DNA from: an uncultured Selenomonadales bacterium
GTDB taxonomy: Bacteria > Bacillota > Negativicutes > Selenomonadales > Selenomonadaceae
Reading direction: 5' to 3'
Assembly: GCA_946547205.1 (NCBI GenBank)
Contig: CAMNPA010000086.1
Span: 1 to 6,069 of the forward strand
DNA: 6,069 nucleotides
The stretch's first letter is position 1. Each line of letters starts with the position of its first letter. Below, piece by piece: positions 1 to 4,955 of the stretch. Below the pieces are notes generated by a model. That model was given only the letters and a program-made list of their open reading frames with translations. It searched no databases and was not told where the DNA came from. Position numbers and translations under genes: made by a program.

Positions 1-251
1 ATTTCAAGCCCGGCAACCGGCGAGTCGGCGTAGCTCGTCGTGATGAGTTTTTTCAGCTCAAGGTCGTTGAATTTCGCCGCGAAGTATTTAAAAAAGTTGC
101 TCTCGAACGGGTCATCGCAGTTGCAGAAAATCGTTTTGCCGATGAAAAATTCTCGATACCATTTGAGCTCGTTCTCGATGTCCTCAAGTTGCGTGTAGAA
201 TTTATCTTTCTTCGCACGCGCCGCCGAATTCAAATTTCTGTTGCCCGCCAT
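1..251 (-). CDS. EcoRI-family adenine-specific DNA methyltransferase, N-terminal part (runs off left edge)
   Basis: The product is probably a SAM-dependent N6-adenine DNA methyltransferase of the EcoRI modification methylase family. Only the first 83 codons are inside the window. I recognise it from the order of N-terminal family motifs: KFYTQLEDIENEL (residues 17-29), GK-IFCNCDDP (about 38-48), SNFFKYF (51-57) and LKKLITTSY (66-74). The catalytic and SAM-binding segments lie beyond the window and cannot be checked. The ATG is chosen because it directly precedes the family's usual opening and lies 6 nt after the stop of the upstream oxidoreductase gene. There is only a weak GTGG-like ribosome site, which suggests translational coupling. 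A GAATTC site lies in the gene's own first codons (226-231). Whether a cognate endonuclease follows cannot be seen; a solitary methylase is equally possible. The family call is fairly sure and the recognition sequence is unknown. Confidence 0.85.
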   Translation of the reverse strand, partial: MAGNRNLNSAARAKKDKFYTQLEDIENELKWYREFFIGKTIFCNCDDPFESNFFKYFAAKFNDLELKKLITTSYADSPVAGLE

Positions 252-257
252 AAAAAT

Positions 258-1244
258 TTACCACGTCTCATTCGGATATTGAAGTTTCCAATTTTTGCGC
301 AAAGCAGTCATAATGTTCATCACGTCGCGCGAAAAGTCGAGTTTCATTGCGGAAGCGTCGCCGCTCAAAATCGCCTGTTCCATGTCGTTCATTTCGTAAA
401 GGAGAGCGTCGGAACGTTCGCCAACGAAAATTTCTTCAAACGTGCCGGTCTCCGCGTCAAAGAAAGTCGCTCTGTCCGCGCGAGGATATTCCAAAATTTC
501 AATGTAGCCGCGTTCACAGCTGATGACGGCGCGTTTAGGTTGCTTGGAGTGCATTGACAGCGCAACGGTCGCCATTTGTCCGCAAGAATTTTGCAGGAGA
601 ATTGTCGCCATTTCGTCGGAGCCGGTCGGTGAAGGTTTCCATTGACTCAAAATTTCGGAAGGCGTCTCGTCCATGAATGAGCGCACGATTGACAACGCAT
701 AAACGCCAATATCGAGCAGCGCGCCGCCCGCAAGATTCATGTTGAAAAATCTGTTGCGCATGTCGTATTCTTTGAAGCTGCCGAAATTCAGCGTGATGAT
801 TTGCACTTTGCCGAATTCGCCGTCGGAAATTTTTTGTCGCAACGTTTTGTAAAGCGGCATGTGCCAAATCGTCATTGCCTCGGCGAGCACAAGATTTTTT
901 TCGGCGGCAAGGCTAATCATTTCGTCGAGTTCGCGGCTGTTGAGCGTGATTGACTTTTCAACGAGCAAATGCTTGCCCGATTCGAGAGCGCGTTTCATGA
1001 ACGGATAATGCGTGTTGTGCGGCGTGGCAATGTAAATCACGTCGAGCAAGTCGTCGTCAAACATATCGTCAATGGCGTCGTAAACTTTCGGGACGGAATA
1101 TTTTTCGGCGAAGGCAACGGCTTTATCGTGCGTACGATTTGCGACGGCGTATAAATTTTTGCCCTGCTTATGAAGAGCTTGAGCCGCTTCGTTGGCAATG
1201 ACACCTACGCCGAGCATCGCCCAATTAAGATTTTTTTCAGACAT
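258..1244 (-). CDS. Gfo/Idh/MocA family NAD(P)-dependent oxidoreductase
   Basis: This is a cytoplasmic dehydrogenase of the Gfo/Idh/MocA superfamily (328 aa, a typical length). The family oxidises or reduces sugars, inositols or related polyols; the substrate here cannot be read from sequence. The N-terminal Rossmann fold shows the dinucleotide loop G12-V-G-V-I-A17 after a short beta strand. The strand YIATPHNTHY (71-80) follows, then E96-K-S98, a variant of the family's EKP motif with the catalytic-type lysine kept and proline replaced by serine. The C-terminal half has GGALLDIGVYAL (173-184), the conserved D-x-G-x-Y substrate-site motif. A frame extension 12 codons upstream is possible. I chose the inner ATG because an AGGAG site sits exactly 8 nt before it and because the protein then starts just ahead of the Rossmann strand. 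It follows the glucosaminidase gene by 46 nt on the same strand and precedes the methylase by 6 nt, so co-transcription is likely. The sequence is closest in style to MviM/dihydrodiol-dehydrogenase-like members. Confidence 0.92.
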   Translation of the reverse strand: MSEKNLNWAMLGVGVIANEAAQALHKQGKNLYAVANRTHDKAVAFAEKYSVPKVYDAIDDMFDDDLLDVIYIATPHNTHYPFMKRALESGKHLLVEKSITLNSRELDEMISLAAEKNLVLAEAMTIWHMPLYKTLRQKISDGEFGKVQIITLNFGSFKEYDMRNRFFNMNLAGGALLDIGVYALSIVRSFMDETPSEILSQWKPSPTGSDEMATILLQNSCGQMATVALSMHSKQPKRAVISCERGYIEILEYPRADRATFFDAETGTFEEIFVGERSDALLYEMNDMEQAILSGDASAMKLDFSRDVMNIMTALRKNWKLQYPNETW

Positions 1245-1252
1245 GCCAATCA

Positions 1253-1257
1253 CTCCT
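1253..1257 (-). promoter_or_regulatory. Ribosome binding site of the Gfo/Idh/MocA gene
   Basis: AGGAG on the minus strand, 8 nt upstream of the ATG at 1244. It decides between that start and an in-frame upstream codon at 1280, which has no such site. Confidence 0.8.
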
Positions 1258-1290
1258 GCAAGTTCCAAACGATTCAACACGCGCTAATTT

Positions 1291-2079
1291 TTATTGTCCC
1301 AAAATCGCTCTGAACATCGACATAATTTCTTGACCGTAACGATTGCCGGGAACTGCCCAACGACCGTTTAAATCTTGCCACGTGCCCAAAGTCCGCGAGC
1401 CGTAAGCTTGACGAACAATCGTATAACGCGGATCAACGACAGGCATAGTCGGACGACGCGTCGAAGAATAAGCCAGCAAATGTTGAATGTGCGCACGAAC
1501 GCCGAGTTGAGGCGTTGAAAAATATTCGCCGCGAACACCGCCGCCGGTCGTACCCAGTCCGCAGAAATTATTCTGTTCGGGAACGACATCGCCGCCGTAA
1601 CGGAAGAAGCCTGTTTCCTTGAGAGCTTGAGCAAATGCAACGTCGGGACGAATTCCTTCGCGGCGACCTTCCTCGTAATAGTAAGCGACAATTTCTTCCG
1701 CCGAAACTTTCAAATTCGGGTGCGGATTGTTGCGCAGGAGATATTTAACGCATTGCTGTTGAGTTGCCATTGGCGTGCCGATTATCGACGTGTCGTAAGT
1801 CGAGACGGTTTGCGGCACGGAAAAATCTTGAAACTGCTCGTAGTCAACCTTGGTGTCACCGAAGGCGTTAAAAGTTTTTTCGTTATCGGGAGCTTTGAAC
1901 TTGTTCATCGTTTCGGCGACTCGTTCGCGCAAGGTCGGCAGACGTTTAGCCGGTTCACTCACGGGCACATTTTCAACTTTCGGGTCGTGAATTCTGGCGT
2001 CCGCCGATACCGGAAATGAAATAGCAAATGCGCCGAGCACAGCCGTTGCAATTATTTTTTTCACGCTAGATGTCTTCAA
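1291..2079 (-). CDS. Secreted glucosaminidase-domain (Bax/FlgJ-like) peptidoglycan hydrolase
   Basis: This is a predicted exported N-acetylglucosaminidase that cleaves the glycan strands of peptidoglycan (Glucosaminidase domain, PF01832). Residues 1-28 form a signal peptide: lysines at 7-8, a hydrophobic core IIATAVLGAFAISF, and an A26-D-A28 cleavage motif. Residues about 29-125 are a proline- and charge-rich linker without a recognised domain. The catalytic domain spans about 126-262, with QALKETGFF (151-159) holding the expected catalytic glutamate E155. It continues with YGGDVVPEQNNFCGLG (161-176), the repeat-like GTTGGGVRG, and LGVRAHIQHLLAY (192-204), all hallmarks of this family. I start it at TTG (2077-2079) because the AGGAG site at 2088-2092 is 8 nt upstream of that codon. 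The in-frame GTG at 2086-2088 overlaps the ribosome site itself and is unlikely. The gene is first in the minus-strand block behind a good sigma-A promoter. Its role in growth, separation or autolysis is not determinable here. Confidence 0.9.
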   Translation of the reverse strand: MKTSSVKKIIATAVLGAFAISFPVSADARIHDPKVENVPVSEPAKRLPTLRERVAETMNKFKAPDNEKTFNAFGDTKVDYEQFQDFSVPQTVSTYDTSIIGTPMATQQQCVKYLLRNNPHPNLKVSAEEIVAYYYEEGRREGIRPDVAFAQALKETGFFRYGGDVVPEQNNFCGLGTTGGGVRGEYFSTPQLGVRAHIQHLLAYSSTRRPTMPVVDPRYTIVRQAYGSRTLGTWQDLNGRWAVPGNRYGQEIMSMFRAILGQ

Positions 2080-2087
2080 ATCATTCA

Positions 2088-2092
2088 CTCCT
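2088..2092 (-). promoter_or_regulatory. Ribosome binding site that decides the TTG start of the glucosaminidase
   Basis: AGGAG on the minus strand, 8 nt before TTG at 2079-2077. The alternative GTG codon shares its first base with the last G of this site, so it cannot be the start served by it. Confidence 0.7.
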
Positions 2093-2126
2093 ACAGATTC
2101 TTTTCATTTATCTTCCACTGCCGCGA

Positions 2127-2155
2127 AGTATACAACATTTGCTTTTTCGTTGCAA
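2127..2155 (-). promoter_or_regulatory. Sigma-A promoter for the glucosaminidase-oxidoreductase-methylase block
   Basis: On the minus strand the -35 element TTGCAA (2150-2155) and the -10 element TATACT (2127-2132) are separated by exactly 17 nt. Transcription would begin near 2120, leaving a leader of about 40 nt before the TTG start. No operator-like inverted repeat is evident around it. Confidence 0.7.
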
Positions 2156-2166
2156 GAATTTTTAAT
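2139..2166 (+). promoter_or_regulatory. Possible weak promoter for tmcAL
   Basis: TTGCTT (2139-2144) and TTTAAT (2161-2166) are 16 nt apart on the plus strand, overlapping the divergent minus-strand promoter. Both elements are imperfect. It is listed because the divergent gene needs a promoter in this gap of about 110 nt and nothing better is visible. Confidence 0.3.
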
Positions 2167-2188
2167 GAAATTGATTGGAGGCTGAAAA

Positions 2189-3403
2189 ATGGCGGTCGGG
2201 ATAATCGCGGAGTACAATCCGTTTCACGCGGGACATGCATATCAAATCGCCGAGATAAAAAAAATTTCCGACGCGGAAATTATTGCGGTGATGAGCGGAA
2301 GTTTCACGCAACGCGGAGAGCCGGCAATTCTCGACAAATGGACGCGGGCACGACTTGCAATTTCCGGCGGCGTCGATTTAGTTTTGGAGTTGCCGTTTAT
2401 TTCGGCGGTGCGCAGTGCTCAAGATTTTGCTCGCGGCGGAATTCGATTGTTGGAAAGTTTGGGCGTCGTCGACACGTTGGCATTCGGAGCAGAGTTCGCG
2501 AACTTATCGGCGTTGAAATGTGCGGCTAAGGTGTTTGACAAAAAATTTTTCGCGACGGAACTTCATCGGCTGATGTCAACGGGCACGTCATATGCGGCGG
2601 CGGTCACGAAAATTTTGGCGCAAGTCACGGGCTTGGACGAAAAAATTTTGCGTCAACCGAACACAATCTTAGCGATTGAATATCTGCGCGCGTTGCCGGA
2701 AAAAATTTCGCCGTTGCTGATTGAACGAGTAGGAGCGGCTTACGACGATTCAACATTGCGAGAAAAATTTTCGTCGGCGTCGGCGATTCGTGCGGCTCTG
2801 CATAAAAATTCGCTGATGTGGAAAAAAATTTCGTCGTGCGTGAGTGACGAGACGTTGAAAACTTTGCGCGAGGAAGTGTCGGCAGGATTAGTCGACGAAA
2901 AATTTTTATTCCGTCCGCTGATGATGAAACTCTTAACCGCACGCGTCGACGAGCTGCAAAAAATTTTCGGCATGACGGAAGGTTTGGAATATCGATTGTT
3001 GAACGCGTCATCGGCAAAAAATTTCGCGGAACTCATGGAAACTTTAATTGGGCGACGATATACCGCGAGCCGAATCAAACGGTTGTTGCTGTATTTTTTA
3101 TTGGACGTGACGGCGGCTGAAGTTGCCGAATTGGACGCGACGCCTTGCGCGAGAATTTTAGCGTTCAATGAGCGCGGACGGTCACTGCTGAAAAAAATTT
3201 CCGCACCGACAATCACAAAGCTCACGAAACATTTGAATCGCCGCGATTTGTACGAACGTCGACGAGAGCTTGAGCCGTATCAAAAAATTTTGCGCCTTGA
3301 CGTTTTGGCGACAGATTTGCGAGCAATTTTATTCGAGACGCCGCGCGATTTGCAAAGCGACTTTTTCACGCCGCCGACCTTTTTCAATCGCTTGTTAGGC
3401 TGA
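2189..3403 (+). CDS. tmcAL: tRNA(Met) cytidine acetate ligase (TmcAL, YlbM family)
   Basis: The enzyme is known in Bacillus to activate acetate with ATP and to form N4-acetylcytidine at wobble position 34 of elongator tRNA-Met, which improves AUA/AUG discrimination. The protein is 404 aa, the normal family length. The N-terminal nucleotidyltransferase fold is clear: GIIAEYNPFHAGH (4-16) with the HxGH nucleotide-binding signature H13-A-G-H16. It is followed by MSGSFTQRGEPAILDKW (35-51), DLVLELPF (63-70) and FGAE (99-102). Further family motifs are QPNTILAIEYL (156-166) and SASAIR (196-201). The helical C-terminal half is less conserved, as usual. The ATG has GGAGG (2177-2181) 7 nt upstream. 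The gene is divergent from the glucosaminidase and monocistronic apart from a tiny ORF 26 nt downstream. It is oddly rich in A(4-8)T(3-5) tracts (see findings). Confidence 0.95.
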   Translation: MAVGIIAEYNPFHAGHAYQIAEIKKISDAEIIAVMSGSFTQRGEPAILDKWTRARLAISGGVDLVLELPFISAVRSAQDFARGGIRLLESLGVVDTLAFGAEFANLSALKCAAKVFDKKFFATELHRLMSTGTSYAAAVTKILAQVTGLDEKILRQPNTILAIEYLRALPEKISPLLIERVGAAYDDSTLREKFSSASAIRAALHKNSLMWKKISSCVSDETLKTLREEVSAGLVDEKFLFRPLMMKLLTARVDELQKIFGMTEGLEYRLLNASSAKNFAELMETLIGRRYTASRIKRLLLYFLLDVTAAEVAELDATPCARILAFNERGRSLLKKISAPTITKLTKHLNRRDLYERRRELEPYQKILRLDVLATDLRAILFETPRDLQSDFFTPPTFFNRLLG

Positions 3404-3420
3404 AAAGTTTTTGTTATAAA
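3392..3420 (+). promoter_or_regulatory. Candidate sigma-A promoter inside the end of tmcAL
   Basis: TTGTTA (3392-3397), a 17-nt spacer and TATAAA (3415-3420). The -35 box lies in the last codons of tmcAL. Predicted initiation near 3427 would give a transcript starting about 3 nt before the ATG of the 34-codon ORF, that is, an essentially leaderless message. Confidence 0.5.
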
Positions 3421-3429
3421 GTTGAGAGT

Positions 3430-3534
3430 ATGACGGGCATTCTTATCCGGCTCGGATTAAACGTTGCGGGCAGTGCCATTGGTGGTGCCATCGGCGGCGT
3501 TGTCGCTTATTACATCATCAAACACTGGCTCTAA
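3430..3534 (+). CDS. Small hydrophobic glycine-zipper peptide, 34 aa (candidate membrane peptide or type I toxin)
   Basis: I do not recognise a named family. The peptide begins MTGILIRLGLNVAG and continues with two tandem A-I-G-G units (residues 16-23), then VVAYYIIKHWL. Residues 2-30 are almost entirely small or hydrophobic, with a single arginine at position 7 and a basic-aromatic end (K31-H-W33). That pattern is typical of one glycine-zipper transmembrane helix. No Shine-Dalgarno sequence stands at the usual distance, unlike every other complete gene in the window. The start codon sits about 10 nt after a good -10 box, so it may be leaderless or deliberately weakly translated. It ends 23 nt before paired hairpins and faces an opposing promoter, the arrangement of type I toxin mRNAs. 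It could instead be a small accessory membrane protein co-transcribed with tmcAL, or a chance ORF. The clean hydrophobic pattern argues against chance. Function is inferred only. Confidence 0.5.
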   Translation: MTGILIRLGLNVAGSAIGGAIGGVVAYYIIKHWL

Positions 3535-3557
3535 GCGGCAGTAACATCCACTCTTTC

Positions 3558-3589
3558 GCCAGCTAATCAGTCCCACAGCTGATTATGGC
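3558..3589 (+). ncRNA. Stem-loop 1 of a candidate structured 3' region or small RNA
   Basis: GCCA pairs with TGGC (3558-3561 with 3586-3589) around a 2-nt bulge. TAATCAG pairs with CTGATTA (3564-3570 with 3579-3585), closing an 8-nt loop TCCCACAG. The apex CAG-TCCCACA-CTG recurs in the next hairpin. No T-run follows directly, so this is not a terminator by itself. Confidence 0.55.
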
Positions 3590-3616
3590 AAAACGAAACC
3601 CTCGTTCAGTCCCACA
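3567..3616 (+). repeat. Direct repeat TCAGTCCCACA, two copies, each in a hairpin apex
   Basis: An identical 11-mer occurs at 3567-3577 and 3606-3616, 39 nt apart. In both copies the bases after CAG form the loop, and a downstream CTG closes the apical stem. Confidence 0.8.
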
Positions 3617-3639
3617 ATCTGCACGAGGGTTTTCGTTTT
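3590..3639. terminator. Bidirectional Rho-independent terminator (stem-loop 2)
   Basis: The arms 3590-3605 (AAAACGAAACCCTCGT) and 3623-3639 pair over 16 bp with one bulged T, closing a 17-nt region. Within that region CAG/CTG (3607-3609 with 3619-3621) can pair again. GC-rich ACGAGGG followed by a T-rich TTTTCGTTTT tail occurs on the plus strand, and nearly the same (ACGAGGG then TTTCGTTTT) on the minus strand. It can therefore stop transcription from tmcAL and the small ORF in one direction and an antisense RNA in the other. Confidence 0.8.
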
Positions 3640-3691
3640 GGTGAAATCATGTTGGAACTGCTATCCTTATCGCAGTAGTTGTCTTATCGAC
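3590..3691 (-). ncRNA. Candidate short antisense RNA converging on the small-ORF transcript
   Basis: A strong minus-strand promoter (3698-3726) would start an RNA near 3691. The first terminator it meets is the hairpin ending at 3590, giving a transcript of about 100 nt without a credible ORF. Its terminator loop carries TGTGGGACTGA, which is complementary to both copies of the direct repeat in the opposing transcript. Such loop-to-loop pairing is how antitoxin RNAs of the Fst/par and related type I systems act. Transcription has not been shown; this is inferred from promoter and terminator placement. Confidence 0.35.
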
Positions 3692-3697
3692 GCGCAA

Positions 3698-3726
3698 AAT
3701 TTATCACACGCTCAAATTTTTGTCAA
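3698..3726 (-). promoter_or_regulatory. Strong candidate sigma-A promoter pointing leftward
   Basis: On the minus strand, TTGACA (consensus -35, 3721-3726), a 17-nt spacer and TAAATT (-10, 3698-3703), the latter preceded by TGA, an extended -10 element. No protein gene lies downstream on that strand before 3404, so its likely product is a non-coding RNA. Confidence 0.5.
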
Positions 3727-3765
3727 GCGCGCCGCCGATATTCATAAGGCTCCAAAATAAAATGC

Positions 3766-3794
3766 TTGACTTTTTGTCTAATCAGTGCTAAGGT
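3766..3794 (+). promoter_or_regulatory. Promoter of the grpE-EVE-dnaK operon
   Basis: TTGACT (3766-3771), 17 nt, TAAGGT (3789-3794), with initiation expected near 3801 and a leader of about 20 nt. The -35 box is near consensus and the -10 box is weaker. Confidence 0.5.
3783..3791 (+). promoter_or_regulatory. Degenerate CIRCE half-site (possible HrcA operator remnant)
   Basis: CAGTGCTAA matches 8 of 9 bases of the right arm (GAGTGCTAA) of the HrcA operator CIRCE and overlaps the -10 region, as functional operators often do. The left arm expected 9 nt upstream (TTAGCACTC) matches only about 3 of 9 bases. Either HrcA control is lost or weak, or the match is chance. Confidence 0.25.
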
Positions 3795-3805
3795 TGCAAC
3801 CAAAA

Positions 3806-3811
3806 GAGAGG
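3806..3811 (+). promoter_or_regulatory. Ribosome binding site deciding the TTG start of grpE
   Basis: GAGAGG, ending 8 nt before TTG at 3820. A GTG codon at 3811-3813 is in the same frame but overlaps this site, and an earlier TTG (3766) is the promoter's -35 box. Confidence 0.65.
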
Positions 3812-3819
3812 TGAACGAC

Positions 3820-4395
3820 TTGGAGGAACAAAAAAAAGTCGTTGTCAACAATGAAGACGGCGACAGTGCAGAAATAAATTTACAGATGAAAAAGCCCGCT
3901 CCCGATGAAATTTCCGAAGAAACTTCCGATTTGGCGGCGGAGCTTGAAAAGTTAAAGGCGGAACTCAACGCCAAGGACGACAGATTTTTGAGACTGCAAG
4001 CGGACTTCGACAACTACCGTAAACGCATGGCACGCGAGAAATCCGAATTGTCCACGGTGATTGAGCAGGCGTTCTTGAAAGATTTGCTGCCCTTGCTTGA
4101 CAATTTGAGCCGAGCATCGACCGCCGCAGAGAATGCCGACAATGCCGACGTTGAGACATTGCGCAAAGGAATCGAGATGATTAAACAGGAAACCGTCGCC
4201 GTGATGGGCAAACACGGGCTTGAGCCGATTGACACGCAAGACAAGCCCTTTGATCCGAATTTTCATCAGGCGGTTGGCACAGTCAAAGACGAAACTAAAG
4301 CGGACGGACTTATCGCCGCAGAATTTCAGCGCGGTTACATCGCACGCGGCAGAGTCATTCGTCCTGCAATGGTTCAAGTTGTAAACAATTCGTAA
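3820..4395 (+). CDS. grpE: Nucleotide exchange factor GrpE
   Basis: GrpE is the cytoplasmic co-chaperone that forms an elongated dimer and drives ADP release from DnaK, resetting the Hsp70 cycle. The product is 191 aa, normal for the family. Residues 1-35 are an acidic, poorly conserved tail. Residues 36-75 form the long coiled-coil helix, containing LRLQADFDNYRKRMAREK (57-74). LKDLLPLLDNLSRA (86-99) is the four-helix-bundle signature. The C-terminal beta-wing that contacts DnaK includes GLEPID (133-138), FDPNFHQAVG (144-153), FQRGYIARGRVIRPAMVQV (169-187). The start is TTG, chosen because of the GAGAGG site 8 nt upstream; an in-frame extension would run through the promoter. The stop codon overlaps the next gene's ribosome site (TAAGGAG), so translation is likely coupled. 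The usual upstream neighbour hrcA is absent. Confidence 0.95.
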   Translation: MEEQKKVVVNNEDGDSAEINLQMKKPAPDEISEETSDLAAELEKLKAELNAKDDRFLRLQADFDNYRKRMAREKSELSTVIEQAFLKDLLPLLDNLSRASTAAENADNADVETLRKGIEMIKQETVAVMGKHGLEPIDTQDKPFDPNFHQAVGTVKDETKADGLIAAEFQRGYIARGRVIRPAMVQVVNNS

Positions 4396-4407
4396 GGAGT
4401 GCTTTCA

Positions 4408-4950
4408 ATGTCTAAGGTTTTCTTCGTGACGCAAGGTCAAGCCTATTGGTTCGAAAATCGTGACGGGTACATTTGGGCTCCAATTTCGTTGCATGGCGAC
4501 AAATTTTTTTGGCAGAATGTTGAATTGGTGAAAGTTGGCGATGTGATAATTCATTATGCCGGCGCAATTAACGGCGGAATCAGCGCGATAAGCCAAGCTA
4601 CTACAAATTGTTACGAAGCTCCAATACCGCCTGAGTTGCGCTCCGTTACCGAAGCAGGTCTTCCCGGCGTCGGTTTTTGGAAGCCCGAAGGTCGCCGCGT
4701 CGATTGCGATTACGTCAATTTGCGCAAGAAGATGCCGATAAAAATTTTCAAAGAATCCATCTTGAAATTCAAGCGCGGGCCCGGTGAATACTCTGCTTTC
4801 AATAAAAATGGCGGAGTCTGTCAAGGTTACCTTTACGAATTGGAAGAACCGATTGCATACAGCATGATAAAAGAAGCCGTCAAGCTTAATCCCTATCTTA
4901 TAGGGCATGAATTTATAACTGACATTTTAAAAACTTTAGGAAGGAATTGA
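4408..4950 (+). CDS. Stand-alone EVE/PUA-like domain protein, related to N-terminal domains of McrB-type restriction proteins
   Basis: This 180-aa soluble protein has no signal peptide or membrane segment. From memory of the family, the order of motifs matches a PUA-superfamily (EVE-like) domain found at the N terminus of some McrB-like AAA GTPase or ATPase restriction proteins. The motifs are a first beta strand VFFVTQGQAYW (4-14), GYIWAP (20-25), FFWQNVELVKVGDVIIHYAGAI (33-54, the W-x-N-V...K-x-G-D core), GISAIS (57-62), GRRVDCDY (95-102) and YSAFNKNGGVCQGYLYEL (128-145). Such domains bind modified cytosine or other modified nucleotides in an aromatic cage, and several Trp and Tyr residues are available here. 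No GTPase or nuclease domain is attached. The ATG has AAGGAG (4394-4399) 8 nt upstream, overlapping the grpE stop. The gene is 5 nt from dnaK, whose ribosome site lies in its last codons. This placement inside the heat-shock operon is unusual. The family call is moderately sure and the ligand and role are unknown. Confidence 0.75.
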   Translation: MSKVFFVTQGQAYWFENRDGYIWAPISLHGDKFFWQNVELVKVGDVIIHYAGAINGGISAISQATTNCYEAPIPPELRSVTEAGLPGVGFWKPEGRRVDCDYVNLRKKMPIKIFKESILKFKRGPGEYSAFNKNGGVCQGYLYELEEPIAYSMIKEAVKLNPYLIGHEFITDILKTLGRN

Positions 4951-4955
4951 GAATT

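Noticed and set aside
189..557. Plus-strand frame of 122 codons across the methylase-oxidoreductase junction
   Set aside because: It overlaps two recognisable minus-strand genes, has no family resemblance and no ribosome site.
2625..3225. Long minus-strand frames (2625-3017 and 2740-3225) opposite tmcAL
   Set aside because: They are low-complexity Arg/Ser/Phe-rich shadows created by the codon bias of tmcAL, with no start signals.
3430..3639. Idea that the gap contains a tRNA gene or riboswitch
   Set aside because: No cloverleaf, T-loop GTTCGA-type motif or CCA end is visible. The hairpins follow an ORF instead of preceding one, which does not fit a riboswitch controlling a downstream gene.
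3606..3650. 14-codon frame in the candidate leftward RNA (begins MISPKRKP)
   Set aside because: An AAGGA lies too far upstream, and the frame runs into the terminator stem. The leftward RNA is better read as non-coding.
3563..3786. Nine-base match CTAATCAGT at 3563-3571 and 3778-3786
   Set aside because: One copy is part of a hairpin stem and the other overlaps the grpE promoter. The contexts differ and a single 9-mer match is weak evidence for a shared site.
4405..4908. 167-codon open frame on the minus strand opposite the EVE-like gene
   Set aside because: The plus-strand frame has a strong ribosome site, operon context and family motifs. The minus-strand frame has none and is a coding shadow.
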